Shown here in pieces: positions 53,703 to 61,737 of a stretch of 64,000 nt of DNA (its first letter is position 1; each line of letters opens with the position of its first letter). The notes beneath the pieces were generated by a model. The model was not told the origin of the DNA. It did not search any database and saw only the letters and a list, made by a program, of their open reading frames with translations. The DNA comes from Anaerocolumna chitinilytica (GTDB lineage Bacteria > Bacillota > Clostridia > Lachnospirales > Lachnospiraceae). The position numbers were made by a program, and so were the translations under genes. The stretch spans positions 1,120,001-1,184,000 of the forward strand of contig NZ_AP023368.1 in assembly GCF_014218355.1 (NCBI RefSeq). Reading direction: 5' to 3'.

Positions 53703-54974
53703 ATGAAAGTACTTATAATCGGAGGCGGTGGCAGAGAACATGCCATTGCTTATAAAATCGCACAAAGCAAGAAGGTATCAGCAATTTACTGCGCACCGGG
53801 GAATGCCGGTATAGAAGAATATGCAGTCTGTGTGCCAATCGGTGTAATGGAATTTGATAAACTTGCCGATTTTGCCCTAAAGGAAGGAATTGATTTGACA
53901 GTAGTAGGGCCAGATGATCCCTTGGTAGGCGGTATTGTAGATGTATTTCTTGAGAGAGGCTTAAGAATCTTCGGACCCAAAAAAGATGCGGCAATGATTG
54001 AAGGCTCGAAAGCATTTTCAAAAGAATTAATGAAAAAATATCATATTCCTACAGCTTCCTTTGAGGCATTTCATACGGCCAAAGAGGCTTATAATTATCT
54101 TGAAAACTGTTCCTATCCCATAGTATTAAAAGCAGATGGACTTGCTCTTGGAAAAGGAGTTTTAATCTGCAATACAAAGGAAGAAGCAGCGGATGGTGTT
54201 AAAAGTATCATGGAAGATAAACAGTTTGGAGCTGCAGGGGATGTATTAGTAATTGAAGAATTTATGACCGGAAGAGAAGTATCAATTCTTGCATTCTGTG
54301 ATGGAACCGATATTGCTGTTATGACGAGTGCCCAAGATCACAAAAGAGCTCTGGACAACGATGAAGGTCTTAATACAGGCGGTATGGGAACCTTTTCTCC
54401 TAGCCCTTTCTACACTCAGGAAATCAATGATTATTGCATGGAATATATTTATAAGCCTACAATGGATGCAATGAAAAAGGAAGGCAGAAGTTTTACCGGT
54501 ATCTTATTTACCGGATTGATGCTTACAAAAGACGGGCCGAAAGTATTGGAGTATAATGCAAGATTTGGTGATCCGGAAACACAGGTAGTATTGCCAAGGC
54601 TGAAAACCGATCTTATTGATATTTTTGAAAGCTGTATCGATGGATGTCTTTCAAAGCTAAAGCTGGAATTTGAAGACAATGCAGCGGTATGTGTAGTACT
54701 GGCTTCCAAGGGCTATCCTCTTGCCTATGAAAAGGGTTATAGGATAGATGGTTTGGAAGAATTAAAGAAAACAGAAGGTGTTTTTGCCTTTCATGCCGGT
54801 ACCAAAAAGGAAAATGACGCGGTCGTAACGGCTGGAGGACGTGTGCTTGGAATTACGGCTACGGGCAGCAATCTGAAAGAAGCAAGAAGAAATGCCTATA
54901 AAGCAGCCGAAGTTGTAAAGTTTGCCAATAAATATCATCGAAATGATATTGGTAAAGCAATTGATGAGGCATAA
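53703..54974 (+). CDS. purD: Phosphoribosylamine--glycine ligase (GAR synthetase)
   Basis: PurD is an ATP-grasp enzyme that joins phosphoribosylamine and glycine. It has 423 residues, full length. Visible blocks are VLIIGGGGREHAIAYK at the N-terminus, VVGPDDPLVGGIVD (usual family form is GPEAPL), VLKADGLALGKGV, QDHKRALDNDEGLNTGGMGTFSP and EYNARFGDPETQ. The gene ends the purine cluster and is followed by a strong terminator. Other purine genes (purF, purC, purH, purL) are not in the window, so the pathway is split among loci. Confidence 0.96.
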   Translation: MKVLIIGGGGREHAIAYKIAQSKKVSAIYCAPGNAGIEEYAVCVPIGVMEFDKLADFALKEGIDLTVVGPDDPLVGGIVDVFLERGLRIFGPKKDAAMIEGSKAFSKELMKKYHIPTASFEAFHTAKEAYNYLENCSYPIVLKADGLALGKGVLICNTKEEAADGVKSIMEDKQFGAAGDVLVIEEFMTGREVSILAFCDGTDIAVMTSAQDHKRALDNDEGLNTGGMGTFSPSPFYTQEINDYCMEYIYKPTMDAMKKEGRSFTGILFTGLMLTKDGPKVLEYNARFGDPETQVVLPRLKTDLIDIFESCIDGCLSKLKLEFEDNAAVCVVLASKGYPLAYEKGYRIDGLEELKKTEGVFAFHAGTKKENDAVVTAGGRVLGITATGSNLKEARRNAYKAAEVVKFANKYHRNDIGKAIDEA

Positions 54975-55014
54975 ACACAATTATGAAAGAGCATAGTTAC
55001 ATGATTTAAATGAG

Positions 55015-55057
55015 GAAAAGGATGAAAATATTGGTATTCATCCTTTTCTTTTTTTGT
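55015..55057 (+). terminator. Rho-independent terminator of pur operon
   Basis: GAAAAGGATGAA and TTCATCCTTTTC form a perfect 12-bp stem with a ten-base loop, followed by TTTTTTTT. It lies 40 bases after the purD stop. Confidence 0.92.
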
Positions 55058-55094
55058 GTCGATATTCATCCTGAAAAGAGAATTTGTACAATAG

Positions 55095-55275
55095 AGGACC
55101 TGTGTCTAAAAAGAGACCTATATCAAAAAGGGACCTGTGCGCTTATGTCAAAAAGGGACCTGTGTCAAAAAAGGAATCTATGTCAAAAATGGACTTGTGT
55201 CAAAAAATGTGCTTATGTCAAAAAGTGCCCATATGTCACAAAAGTGCCCATATGTCACAAAAGTGACATAGGTAT
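55095..55275. repeat. Degenerate tandem repeat tract, 16-19-nt units
   Basis: Nine to ten units share the core TGTCAAAAA preceded by GGACCTG-like sequence (for example GGGACCTGTGTCAAAAA). The last two units are nearly identical (GTGCCCATATGTCACAAAA). The tract ends in TATGTCAC-AAAA-GTGACATA, a small palindrome. On the minus strand each unit reads TTTTTGACA. It lies between the purD terminator and the glucosaminidase-domain gene and appears non-coding. Confidence 0.8.
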
Positions 55276-55339
55276 TATGTACAATTATGGGCAAATAGGG
55301 AGAATGTGGAAACCGTGTCTTAGGAAAAGAAAGGGAATT

Positions 55340-58081
55340 ATGATGAGAAAGTATATGTATAAAAGAATGATAGGGCTTCTGTTATGCATGGTGGTCCTTA
55401 TAATACAGCTAATACCGGTGTATAATTTAGAAGTACATGCTGAAAGCAAAGGAACAGTTACTGCCACAAGTCTGAATATCCGTTCAGGCCCTGGGACAAG
55501 CTATGACATTGTAAAAGTAAAGGGGAGTAATGCTTTCCTAAAACAAGGAGAAACAGTAACTTTAGTAAAGAAAGTGGGAGACTGGTATCTTATATCCTTC
55601 ACTTTTAACGGTCTAAAGACGGAAGGATACATACTTGGTACATATGTGAAACAAAACACCAACGATACTACTCCTACACCAACACCAAAAGTTACACCAA
55701 CTGTAACTCCAACGCCAAAAGTTACTCCAACTGTAACCCCAACCCCAACTCCGGGAACAAGCAATACTACTCCTCCCAGTAACAGCAGTTATAAAATAAA
55801 CGCTGTTATTACCGCTGCTAATGTCAATGTAAGGAGCAGTGCAGGTACTACTGCTACAAAAATTATCGCATTAAGCAAGAATCAAAAGGTTACAATAATA
55901 GATGAAATAATTAAAAACTCTCAGAAATGGTATAAGATTACCTATACTGTGAATAAAAAGACAGGTACAGGCTATACCATCAGTGATTATGTGAAACTGA
56001 CAGGGGACAAAGTTATAGGCGGAACAGTAACAGCCGCAGTAAGCCTTAAGAAATCAGCGGCGGATAACTCGGCAGTTATAACGGATGGGAAAAAGAAAGG
56101 AATATCTATTGCAGCGAAATCAGCTGTTTCAATCCTTTCTGAAACAGTCGATGTTAAAGGAAAGAAATGGTTTCGGGTAACCTATAAGAAAGGTACCGTT
56201 AAGTATACGGGTTATATTCCTGCTAATCTGATATCCTTTACAAAGAACAACATAACCCCGACCCCAACGCCAACGAAAGCGCCGACCGCTACCCCAACGC
56301 CAACGAAAGCACCAACTAATACCCCAACCCCTACCCCAACAAAAACGCCAACCCCGACCCCGACAAAAGCCCCAACGAAAGTACCAACGCCAACGCCGAC
56401 AAAAGCACCAACGCCGACGCCCACGAAGGCCCCCACGAGTACCCCGACACCAACCCCTACTACATCTGGGACAGAGGGGATTGTGCAGTTTACAGGGCAG
56501 GTTTATGTATATGTGAATATAACAAACAGTCAGGATTTACTGCTAACAACAACTTATGCTCCGGTGACCCTTTCACCCGGCGAAAAAGTTATCATTTTAA
56601 ATTCATCAGTTCAGAATTCTGTTTCCTGGCATTACGTTAGCTTTACCAAAGGCGGGAAAGAAGCAAGAGGATATGTACAGGCAGCTTATATCGCCAATGG
56701 TACCGGAGGATTTGTAGATTCCACGGCTATGGATTTCTTAAATTATAACGCAGCTACTCCGACAACAACCCCGGGAAGCGGTATGAGTGATACTGATTTT
56801 GAAGGATATCTAACAGCACAAGGCTTTCCGGAAAGCTATAAAGCGAATTTAAGAATACTTCATCAAACACATCCTACCTGGGTATTTAATGCAATTCAGA
56901 CAGGAATTGACTGGCAAACCGCTGTAACAAAGGAAAGTACGTTGGGAGTAAATCTGATAACAAAATCAAAAAGTGTTGAATGGCTGTCCTTTGCAGCAGG
57001 AGCTTACAAGTGGGAAACAGATTCTTTTGTACCCTTTGACGGATCTACCTGGGTTACACCTTCAAGCGATGGATTAAAGTATTATATGGATCCAAGGAAT
57101 TTTCTGACGGAAAAGGGAATATTTCAATTTGAAACCCTTGCATTTAATGCCCAATATCAGAATGCAGCAGGGGTAGAAAATATTCTTTATAATACGCCTC
57201 TTTACAATACAGCTTACAACTACACAGATGATAACGGAAATGCTATGACAAAGACTTATTCTCAGACTTTTATGGATGCCGCCAGTTATTCCGGGGTAAG
57301 CCCTTATCATCTTGCCAGCCGTTCTAAGCAGGAAGTGGTAACCGGTACCACTACATTAAGTAACAGTGTAAGCGGTAAAGTATCCGGCTATGAGGGGTTG
57401 TATAACTTCTTTAATATCGGAGCATATAACAGTACATCTTCCGGGGGAGCTGTTCTTAATGGTTTAAAATACGCAAAGAGCGGTACTACAAGCAGCAGCT
57501 TGAACAGTCTGTACCTTATACCCTGGAACAATCCATATAAAGCTATTGTAGGCGGATCCTATATAATCGGAAGTACATATATCAAGAGAGGACAGGATAC
57601 CATATATCTTCAGAAGTTTAATTTGACTTCAACCTCCACGTTCTCTCACCAGTACATGTCAAACATAGAAGCACCCAATGCAGAAGCTGCAAAAACCTAT
57701 GCTGCATACAGCAATATGAGCACAATGCCTTTGGTCTTTTCCATACCGGTATATCTTAATATGCCGTCCACCGTTTGTTCGGTACCGGCAAAAGCTTATA
57801 ATCCTAATAACTGGCTGAAGTCACTTACCGTAAGCGGATATACCCTATCTCCAACCTTTGATTTAAAAGTTGACCAACAGTATTCCATTATTGTTCCGAA
57901 TACGGTAGTTTCGGTCAATGTGTCTGCCGCAGCCGTTAGTTCCAAAGCAACAGTTTCCGGTACAGGAAATGTATTGCTGAATGAAGGAATGAATACAGTA
58001 TCAGTAAATGTTACTGCAGAGAATGGCAACATAAGAAGTTATATTATCAATGTATTCAGAGAAGCTGCTGTTACACCTTAA
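55340..58081 (+). CDS. Exported SH3b/N-acetylglucosaminidase-domain protein (cell wall hydrolase)
   Basis: This secreted peptidoglycan hydrolase has about 913 residues. A signal peptide covers about 1-36 (hydrophobic [14 protein letters not shown]). Four SH3b-like wall-binding domains lie at about 37-112, 150-222, 226-302 and 375-455. They are separated by Thr-Pro linkers of TPTPK/TPTPTKA type, the longest about 70 residues from 56258. The glucosaminidase (GH73-like) domain follows at about 490-745, with [15 protein letters not shown] and [11 protein letters not shown] cadherin-like beta-sandwich domain ends the protein (about 825-913). The start at ATG 55340 follows AAAGGGAATT. Starting at 55010 would read through the purD terminator stem and the repeat tract. 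Wall turnover or cell separation is the expected role. Confidence 0.88.
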   Translation: MMRKYMYKRMIGLLLCMVVLIIQLIPVYNLEVHAESKGTVTATSLNIRSGPGTSYDIVKVKGSNAFLKQGETVTLVKKVGDWYLISFTFNGLKTEGYILGTYVKQNTNDTTPTPTPKVTPTVTPTPKVTPTVTPTPTPGTSNTTPPSNSSYKINAVITAANVNVRSSAGTTATKIIALSKNQKVTIIDEIIKNSQKWYKITYTVNKKTGTGYTISDYVKLTGDKVIGGTVTAAVSLKKSAADNSAVITDGKKKGISIAAKSAVSILSETVDVKGKKWFRVTYKKGTVKYTGYIPANLISFTKNNITPTPTPTKAPTATPTPTKAPTNTPTPTPTKTPTPTPTKAPTKVPTPTPTKAPTPTPTKAPTSTPTPTPTTSGTEGIVQFTGQVYVYVNITNSQDLLLTTTYAPVTLSPGEKVIILNSSVQNSVSWHYVSFTKGGKEARGYVQAAYIANGTGGFVDSTAMDFLNYNAATPTTTPGSGMSDTDFEGYLTAQGFPESYKANLRILHQTHPTWVFNAIQTGIDWQTAVTKESTLGVNLITKSKSVEWLSFAAGAYKWETDSFVPFDGSTWVTPSSDGLKYYMDPRNFLTEKGIFQFETLAFNAQYQNAAGVENILYNTPLYNTAYNYTDDNGNAMTKTYSQTFMDAASYSGVSPYHLASRSKQEVVTGTTTLSNSVSGKVSGYEGLYNFFNIGAYNSTSSGGAVLNGLKYAKSGTTSSSLNSLYLIPWNNPYKAIVGGSYIIGSTYIKRGQDTIYLQKFNLTSTSTFSHQYMSNIEAPNAEAAKTYAAYSNMSTMPLVFSIPVYLNMPSTVCSVPAKAYNPNNWLKSLTVSGYTLSPTFDLKVDQQYSIIVPNTVVSVNVSAAAVSSKATVSGTGNVLLNEGMNTVSVNVTAENGNIRSYIINVFREAAVTP

Positions 58082-58112
58082 GGGTAATAAATCCATACAG
58101 CAGACTATTTAT

Positions 58113-58137
58113 AAAAAGCCGCAATGCGGCTTTTTTA
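58113..58137 (+). terminator. Rho-independent terminator after glucosaminidase-domain gene
   Basis: AAAAAGCCGC and GCGGCTTTTTT form a stem with a two- to four-base loop, ending in T residues. Confidence 0.9.
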
Positions 58138-58230
58138 AAAACAAAAAAATACGTAAAGCCTAAATAAAAACCATGCCTTCGGGCTTTTAGTAAATTGATT
58201 CCCGGCATGTGAGGCGGAATGGAGGAAGCT

Positions 58231-59466
58231 ATGAAAAACAAATATAAGATAATAATAAAACTGGCCTTTGTAATGGCATTGCTTTTTTTGCCATTTAAAG
58301 TAAGCCAGGCAGCCAGTGCTAATATTGATATCACAGCAGATAATAAGTCAGTGAAGAAAGGTGATACTGTGATTGTAAGTATCTATCTGACTTCTGATGA
58401 CCTTATAGGAGACTTTGAAGGCTATCTGTCATATAATGCTGATATACTGGAATTTGACAATGAAAGCAAAGTAGCTGCCGGAGGAGAAGGCCTTGTAAAA
58501 ATTACCGATACGGGAGTCCCACAGGGTGATTCCGAACGAAAATATGCTCTTAAATTTCACGCAATAAATTATGGGGAAACAACACTTTCTCTGAGTGATG
58601 AGACAAGTGTATACACCTTTGATGCAGGTGACAATATGTCAGTCTCCCAGAATCAACTAAAAATCGAGGTAGTCTCGGATAAATCCACTTCTGATAATGC
58701 TGATTTAAAAGAACTTAAAATAACACCGGGAACATTATCAACAGTATTCTCAAAGGATACTACCAACTACTCAGTATCGGTAGCTTCCGATATCAATCAG
58801 CTGGTAATCAGTGCTCTTTCTGAGGATGCCTTGGCTACAGTTTCCATAACCGGAAATAAAGATTTTAAAACCGGGCATAATACAGTTGAAATCGGAGTAA
58901 AGGCACAATCCGGTAAGACAAAGATCTATACATTAGATGTAATCAAGGAAGCGGCACAAGAGACAGCACCGGAAGAAACAAAGCCAGAAGAAAATGCAGG
59001 TATTAATGAGGACGCAATCGGTAAATTGCAGCTTGAAAAAGATGCAGAAGATACTTATCTTACAGGGGCTTTCTACCTAAAACTGCTGACACCGGGGGAG
59101 GATGTTGAAATACCGGATGGATTTGAAAAGACCTCTTTAATCGTAAATGGTACAACGATAACTGTATACGCAAATAAATCGGACTTAGAGAGTGATTTCC
59201 TTTTAATCTATGGTGAGAATAAAAGCGGGCTTAAAGGTTTCTACCAATTAGACAGAAGAGAAAATACGATTCAACGTTTTAATCCCGTTTCCTTAAATGG
59301 TGGCGAGAAGCTGGTGATACCTAAGAATTCCAGAAACATAAAACATTATCAGAACCAAATTATGATTCTTGGAATTGTGGCAGCAGTCTTAACCGGAATA
59401 TGCAGCGCACTGGCAATTGGAATTATACGAATGGTTCTAAAGAATAAGAGCACAGAAGATCAATAA
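58231..59466 (+). CDS. Membrane-anchored cohesin-like and cadherin-like-domain protein
   Basis: This surface protein has about 411 residues. A signal peptide (about 1-31, with FLPFKVSQAAS) precedes a cohesin-like beta domain (about 32-150: SVKKGDTVIVSIYL, GYLSYNADILEFD and YALKFHAINYGETTLSL). A cadherin-like beta-sandwich follows (about 158-250: LKELKITPGTLSTVFSKDTTNY). An acidic linker rich in EETKPEE, a further domain of about 90 residues and a C-terminal membrane helix (about 380-405) end the protein. ATG 58231 is favoured by GGAGGA just upstream. The cohesin fold usually binds dockerin modules. No dockerin was noticed in the window, so a scaffold role is only a possibility. The gene lies just downstream of the cell wall hydrolase. 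Confidence 0.82.
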   Translation: MKNKYKIIIKLAFVMALLFLPFKVSQAASANIDITADNKSVKKGDTVIVSIYLTSDDLIGDFEGYLSYNADILEFDNESKVAAGGEGLVKITDTGVPQGDSERKYALKFHAINYGETTLSLSDETSVYTFDAGDNMSVSQNQLKIEVVSDKSTSDNADLKELKITPGTLSTVFSKDTTNYSVSVASDINQLVISALSEDALATVSITGNKDFKTGHNTVEIGVKAQSGKTKIYTLDVIKEAAQETAPEETKPEENAGINEDAIGKLQLEKDAEDTYLTGAFYLKLLTPGEDVEIPDGFEKTSLIVNGTTITVYANKSDLESDFLLIYGENKSGLKGFYQLDRRENTIQRFNPVSLNGGEKLVIPKNSRNIKHYQNQIMILGIVAAVLTGICSALAIGIIRMVLKNKSTEDQ

Positions 59467-59473
59467 AAAAAAC

Positions 59474-59501
59474 TTGACTTTAAGAAGATATTTGTTATAC
59501 T
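59474..59501 (+). promoter_or_regulatory. Promoter of the regulator-mcsA-mcsB-clpC operon
   Basis: TTGACT (59474-59479) and TATACT (59496-59501) are separated by 16 bases, just behind the upstream gene stop codon. The -10 element lies inside the left arm of a perfect inverted repeat. Confidence 0.8.
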
Positions 59502-59518
59502 GACAGTATAACAAATAT
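59488..59518. promoter_or_regulatory. Perfect 14-bp inverted repeat operator (probable GntR/YtrA-type site)
   Basis: ATATTTGTTATACT and AGTATAACAAATAT flank the bases GAC. The site covers the -10 region and the transcription start area. Its position directly upstream of a GntR-type gene suggests autorepression of the operon by that regulator. Confidence 0.75.
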
Positions 59519-59544
59519 AACGAACATTTCAGGAGGTGGCTAAT

Positions 59545-59931
59545 TTGATAGTAACTATTGATTTTAATAGTGATGAAGCTTTCTATATCCAGCTATGTAA
59601 TCAGATTATATTTGGTATTGCGAATGCTGAGTACAGGGAGGGCGACAATCTGCCTTCTGTTCGAGATCTAGCAGATGATATCGGTATTAACATGCATACT
59701 GTGAATAAGGCATATACTATCTTAAGACAGCAGGGGTATTTAAAGCTGGATCGTAGAAAGGGTGCGGTAATTGCAGTAAGTGCCGATAAATATAAAGCTA
59801 TGGAAGAACTATCAGGAGAGCTTAGAGTGATTCTTGCCAAAGCAGTCTGCAAGAACATCAGCAGTGACGAAGTCCATGAAATTGTAGATCGTATATTCTG
59901 TGATTTCTGTTCCGTTGATAAAGAGAAGTGA
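59545..59931 (+). CDS. GntR family transcriptional regulator, YtrA subfamily
   Basis: This is a small DNA-binding repressor of about 128 residues. The winged helix-turn-helix (about 10-75) includes AFYIQLCNQIIFGI, LPSVRDLADDIGINMHTVNKAY and YLKLDRRKGAVI. The short C-terminal helical tail is the length seen in YtrA-type members, which lack a large effector domain. The TTG start at 59545 follows AGGAGG by eight bases. It is the first gene before mcsA, mcsB and clpC. In many Firmicutes that position is occupied by ctsR. No CtsR-like protein and no obvious tandem GGTCAAA-type CtsR box is visible. YtrA-type proteins are normally found with ABC transporter genes, so this association is unusual. Confidence 0.9.
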   Translation: MIVTIDFNSDEAFYIQLCNQIIFGIANAEYREGDNLPSVRDLADDIGINMHTVNKAYTILRQQGYLKLDRRKGAVIAVSADKYKAMEELSGELRVILAKAVCKNISSDEVHEIVDRIFCDFCSVDKEK

Positions 59932-59969
59932 CCGTAACCGAAATCACATCCGGACAGGAGGATGTAGCT

Positions 59970-60518
59970 ATGTTGTGTGATAAATGTAAAAAAAATCAAG
60001 CCAAAGTATATTATACTGAAATCATAAACGGTGAAAAGAAAGAACAGCATCTGTGTGAAGATTGTGCCTTGGAATATACCTCTTTTTCAATGGGTTCAGG
60101 TATGTCAAATCAAGAAATAACCTTGGGAAGTCTTTTATCCTCCATTCTTGGTAATTATGCAGCTCCCGGAAGTCTTCATGGGGCAGAGCAGACAGAGAAA
60201 GAACCTGTATGCGATCATTGCGGTATGACTTATTCTGAATTTCTAAAAGAAGGGCGCTTTGGCTGTGCAGATTGCTACGATAGTTTTAAAAAAGGATTGG
60301 AAAAGAGCCTTCGAAATATCCAAGGCTCAGATACTCATACCGGGAAGAAACCAAAGGGATTTGAATCAGGGACAGAAAAGATTGTAAAAGAGTTGTCAGA
60401 GATAGATAAACTCTCTATAAAACTCCAGGATGCCATCGAAAAAGAAGAATTTGAAGAAGCAGCGAGGTTAAGAGATCGAATCCGTCAATTAAAAAAGGAG
60501 GAGATTAATAATGCTTAA
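59970..60518 (+). CDS. mcsA: McsA, activator of protein arginine kinase
   Basis: This zinc-binding adaptor has about 182 residues and stimulates McsB and regulates class III stress proteolysis. The first zinc-binding set is LCDKCKKNQA with CEDCALEY. The second is VCDHCGMTYSEF and GCADCYDSF. The C-terminal UVR motif is seen in LSIKLQDAIEKEEFEEAARLRDR. ATG 59970 is chosen because GGAGGATG-type signals sit just before it; a GTG frame at 59928 overlaps the end of the regulator gene. The last bases overlap mcsB by eight nucleotides, so the two are translationally coupled. Confidence 0.92.
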   Translation: MLCDKCKKNQAKVYYTEIINGEKKEQHLCEDCALEYTSFSMGSGMSNQEITLGSLLSSILGNYAAPGSLHGAEQTEKEPVCDHCGMTYSEFLKEGRFGCADCYDSFKKGLEKSLRNIQGSDTHTGKKPKGFESGTEKIVKELSEIDKLSIKLQDAIEKEEFEEAARLRDRIRQLKKEEINNA

Positions 60519-61545
60519 ATGGTATAAGGAAATTGGTAAAAATAACGATGTTGTAATTTCCAGCCGTGTACGCCTGGCAAGAAATTTGAAATCCTTCCCT
60601 TTTTCGGCGAAGTTAAATGAAGAACAGGCTCTTGAATTGGTAGAGAATCTTAAAGCAGCAACGCCTGTTCTTGAGAGTAAGAGTGAAAAGAAATTTTATA
60701 GCTGTAACATAGATGGACTTACCGATTCTGAAAAAACAGCGATGGTAGAAAGGCATATTATAAGTCCCCTTCTGCTGGCAAGAGAGCAAAGTACCGGTTT
60801 GATTCTCTCCGAGGATGAAAGAATCAGCATTATGTTAAACGAAGAGGATCATCTACGGATACAATCCATTACCGGCGGAATGAATATCATGGGAGCATTT
60901 GCAGAGGCAAATGCGGCTGACGATGTCGCCAGCGAACTCTTCGATTATGCTTATCATGAAAAATACGGATATTTGACCTCCTGTCCTACCAATGTCGGAA
61001 CAGGACTCAGAGCCTCCTACATGATGTTTTTGCCGGCACTTAATGTAACCGGTAAGATTGTAAAGCTGGCAGAGGAGCTCTCACAATACGGTATTGCACT
61101 AAGAGGTACCTATGGGGAAGCTTCGAAAAGCGTAGGAAATCTATATCAGATATCCAACCAAAAGACCCTTGGCAGTACAGAGAGAGAAATTATAGAAAGC
61201 CTTAACCGTATCGTAGAGCAGGTTATGAAGCAGGAACGCAGGTACAGGGAATATATACTGACTCACAATTATGATGAATTTGAAGATAAAGTTCACCGTT
61301 CCTTTGGAGTCTTAAAGTATGCAAAACAATTGTCATCATCAGATGCTATGACCTTGCTTTCACAAGTTAAATTAGGAATAGATTTGGAATTATTGCATCT
61401 AGAGGATGACTGTAATGTTCATGAATTGATGATGGAAATTCAGCCGGGAAACCTGCAATGCCTACTGGATAAAAATATGGGTAGTGCACAAAGAGACAGG
61501 TTCAGGGCAGATTATATCAGGGAAAAACTTCCCGATATGGTTTAA
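60511..61545 (+). CDS. mcsB: Protein-arginine kinase McsB
   Basis: This is an arginine kinase of the phosphagen kinase fold that marks proteins for ClpCP degradation. Its 344 residues are typical. Key blocks are VVISSRVRLARNL near the N-terminus, LILSEDERISIMLNEEDHLRIQ, the catalytic segment with TSCPTNVGTGLRAS (Cys158) and GLRGTYGE-like ALRGTYGEAS. A GGAGGAG site lies inside the end of mcsA. The clpC gene follows after a gap of about 190 bases containing copy 2 of a dispersed repeat. Confidence 0.95.
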   Translation: MLKWYKEIGKNNDVVISSRVRLARNLKSFPFSAKLNEEQALELVENLKAATPVLESKSEKKFYSCNIDGLTDSEKTAMVERHIISPLLLAREQSTGLILSEDERISIMLNEEDHLRIQSITGGMNIMGAFAEANAADDVASELFDYAYHEKYGYLTSCPTNVGTGLRASYMMFLPALNVTGKIVKLAEELSQYGIALRGTYGEASKSVGNLYQISNQKTLGSTEREIIESLNRIVEQVMKQERRYREYILTHNYDEFEDKVHRSFGVLKYAKQLSSSDAMTLLSQVKLGIDLELLHLEDDCNVHELMMEIQPGNLQCLLDKNMGSAQRDRFRADYIREKLPDMV

Positions 61546-61610
61546 AATGAAGCATTTCAACTACGCAATCATGAATATGATAATAAAACCTTATAATCAT
61601 GAAGCTTTTA

Positions 61611-61662
61611 TCAACTACGTTTTTTGGAATATTAGATCGGAGATTTATATTCACGAAAGGGG
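61611..61662 (+). repeat. Dispersed intergenic repeat, copy 2
   Basis: This tract resembles the one at 9895-9948: TCAACTACGT, GGAATAT, AGATTT, ATATTCAC and a following AAAGGGG occur in the same order. A further partial match, TTCAACTACG, lies about 55 bases upstream near 61557. It occupies the mcsB-clpC gap. Confidence 0.55.
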
Positions 61663-61737
61663 TAAGTTTGAAAGTTCCTTTCAAGCCACTTATTAAGCAG
61701 TAACGCAGACAGATTTGCGTTATGCAGGAGGTATAAT

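Noticed and set aside
55095..55275. CRISPR array or coding repeat
   Set aside because: Units are degenerate, 16-19 nt and without unique spacers. Reading frames through them have no protein-like character.
55010..55339. N-terminal extension of the glucosaminidase-domain gene back to an ATG at 55010
   Set aside because: The extension would be encoded by the purD terminator stem and the tandem repeat tract. A true signal peptide and ribosome-binding site appear at 55340.
59400..59545. CtsR operator upstream of the mcsA operon
   Set aside because: No tandem GGTCAAA-type heptamers are visible. The only strong site is the 14-bp palindrome next to the GntR gene.
61484..61696. Short plus-strand frame between mcsB and clpC
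   Set aside because: It starts inside mcsB and runs through the dispersed repeat; no ribosome-binding site or protein family supports it.
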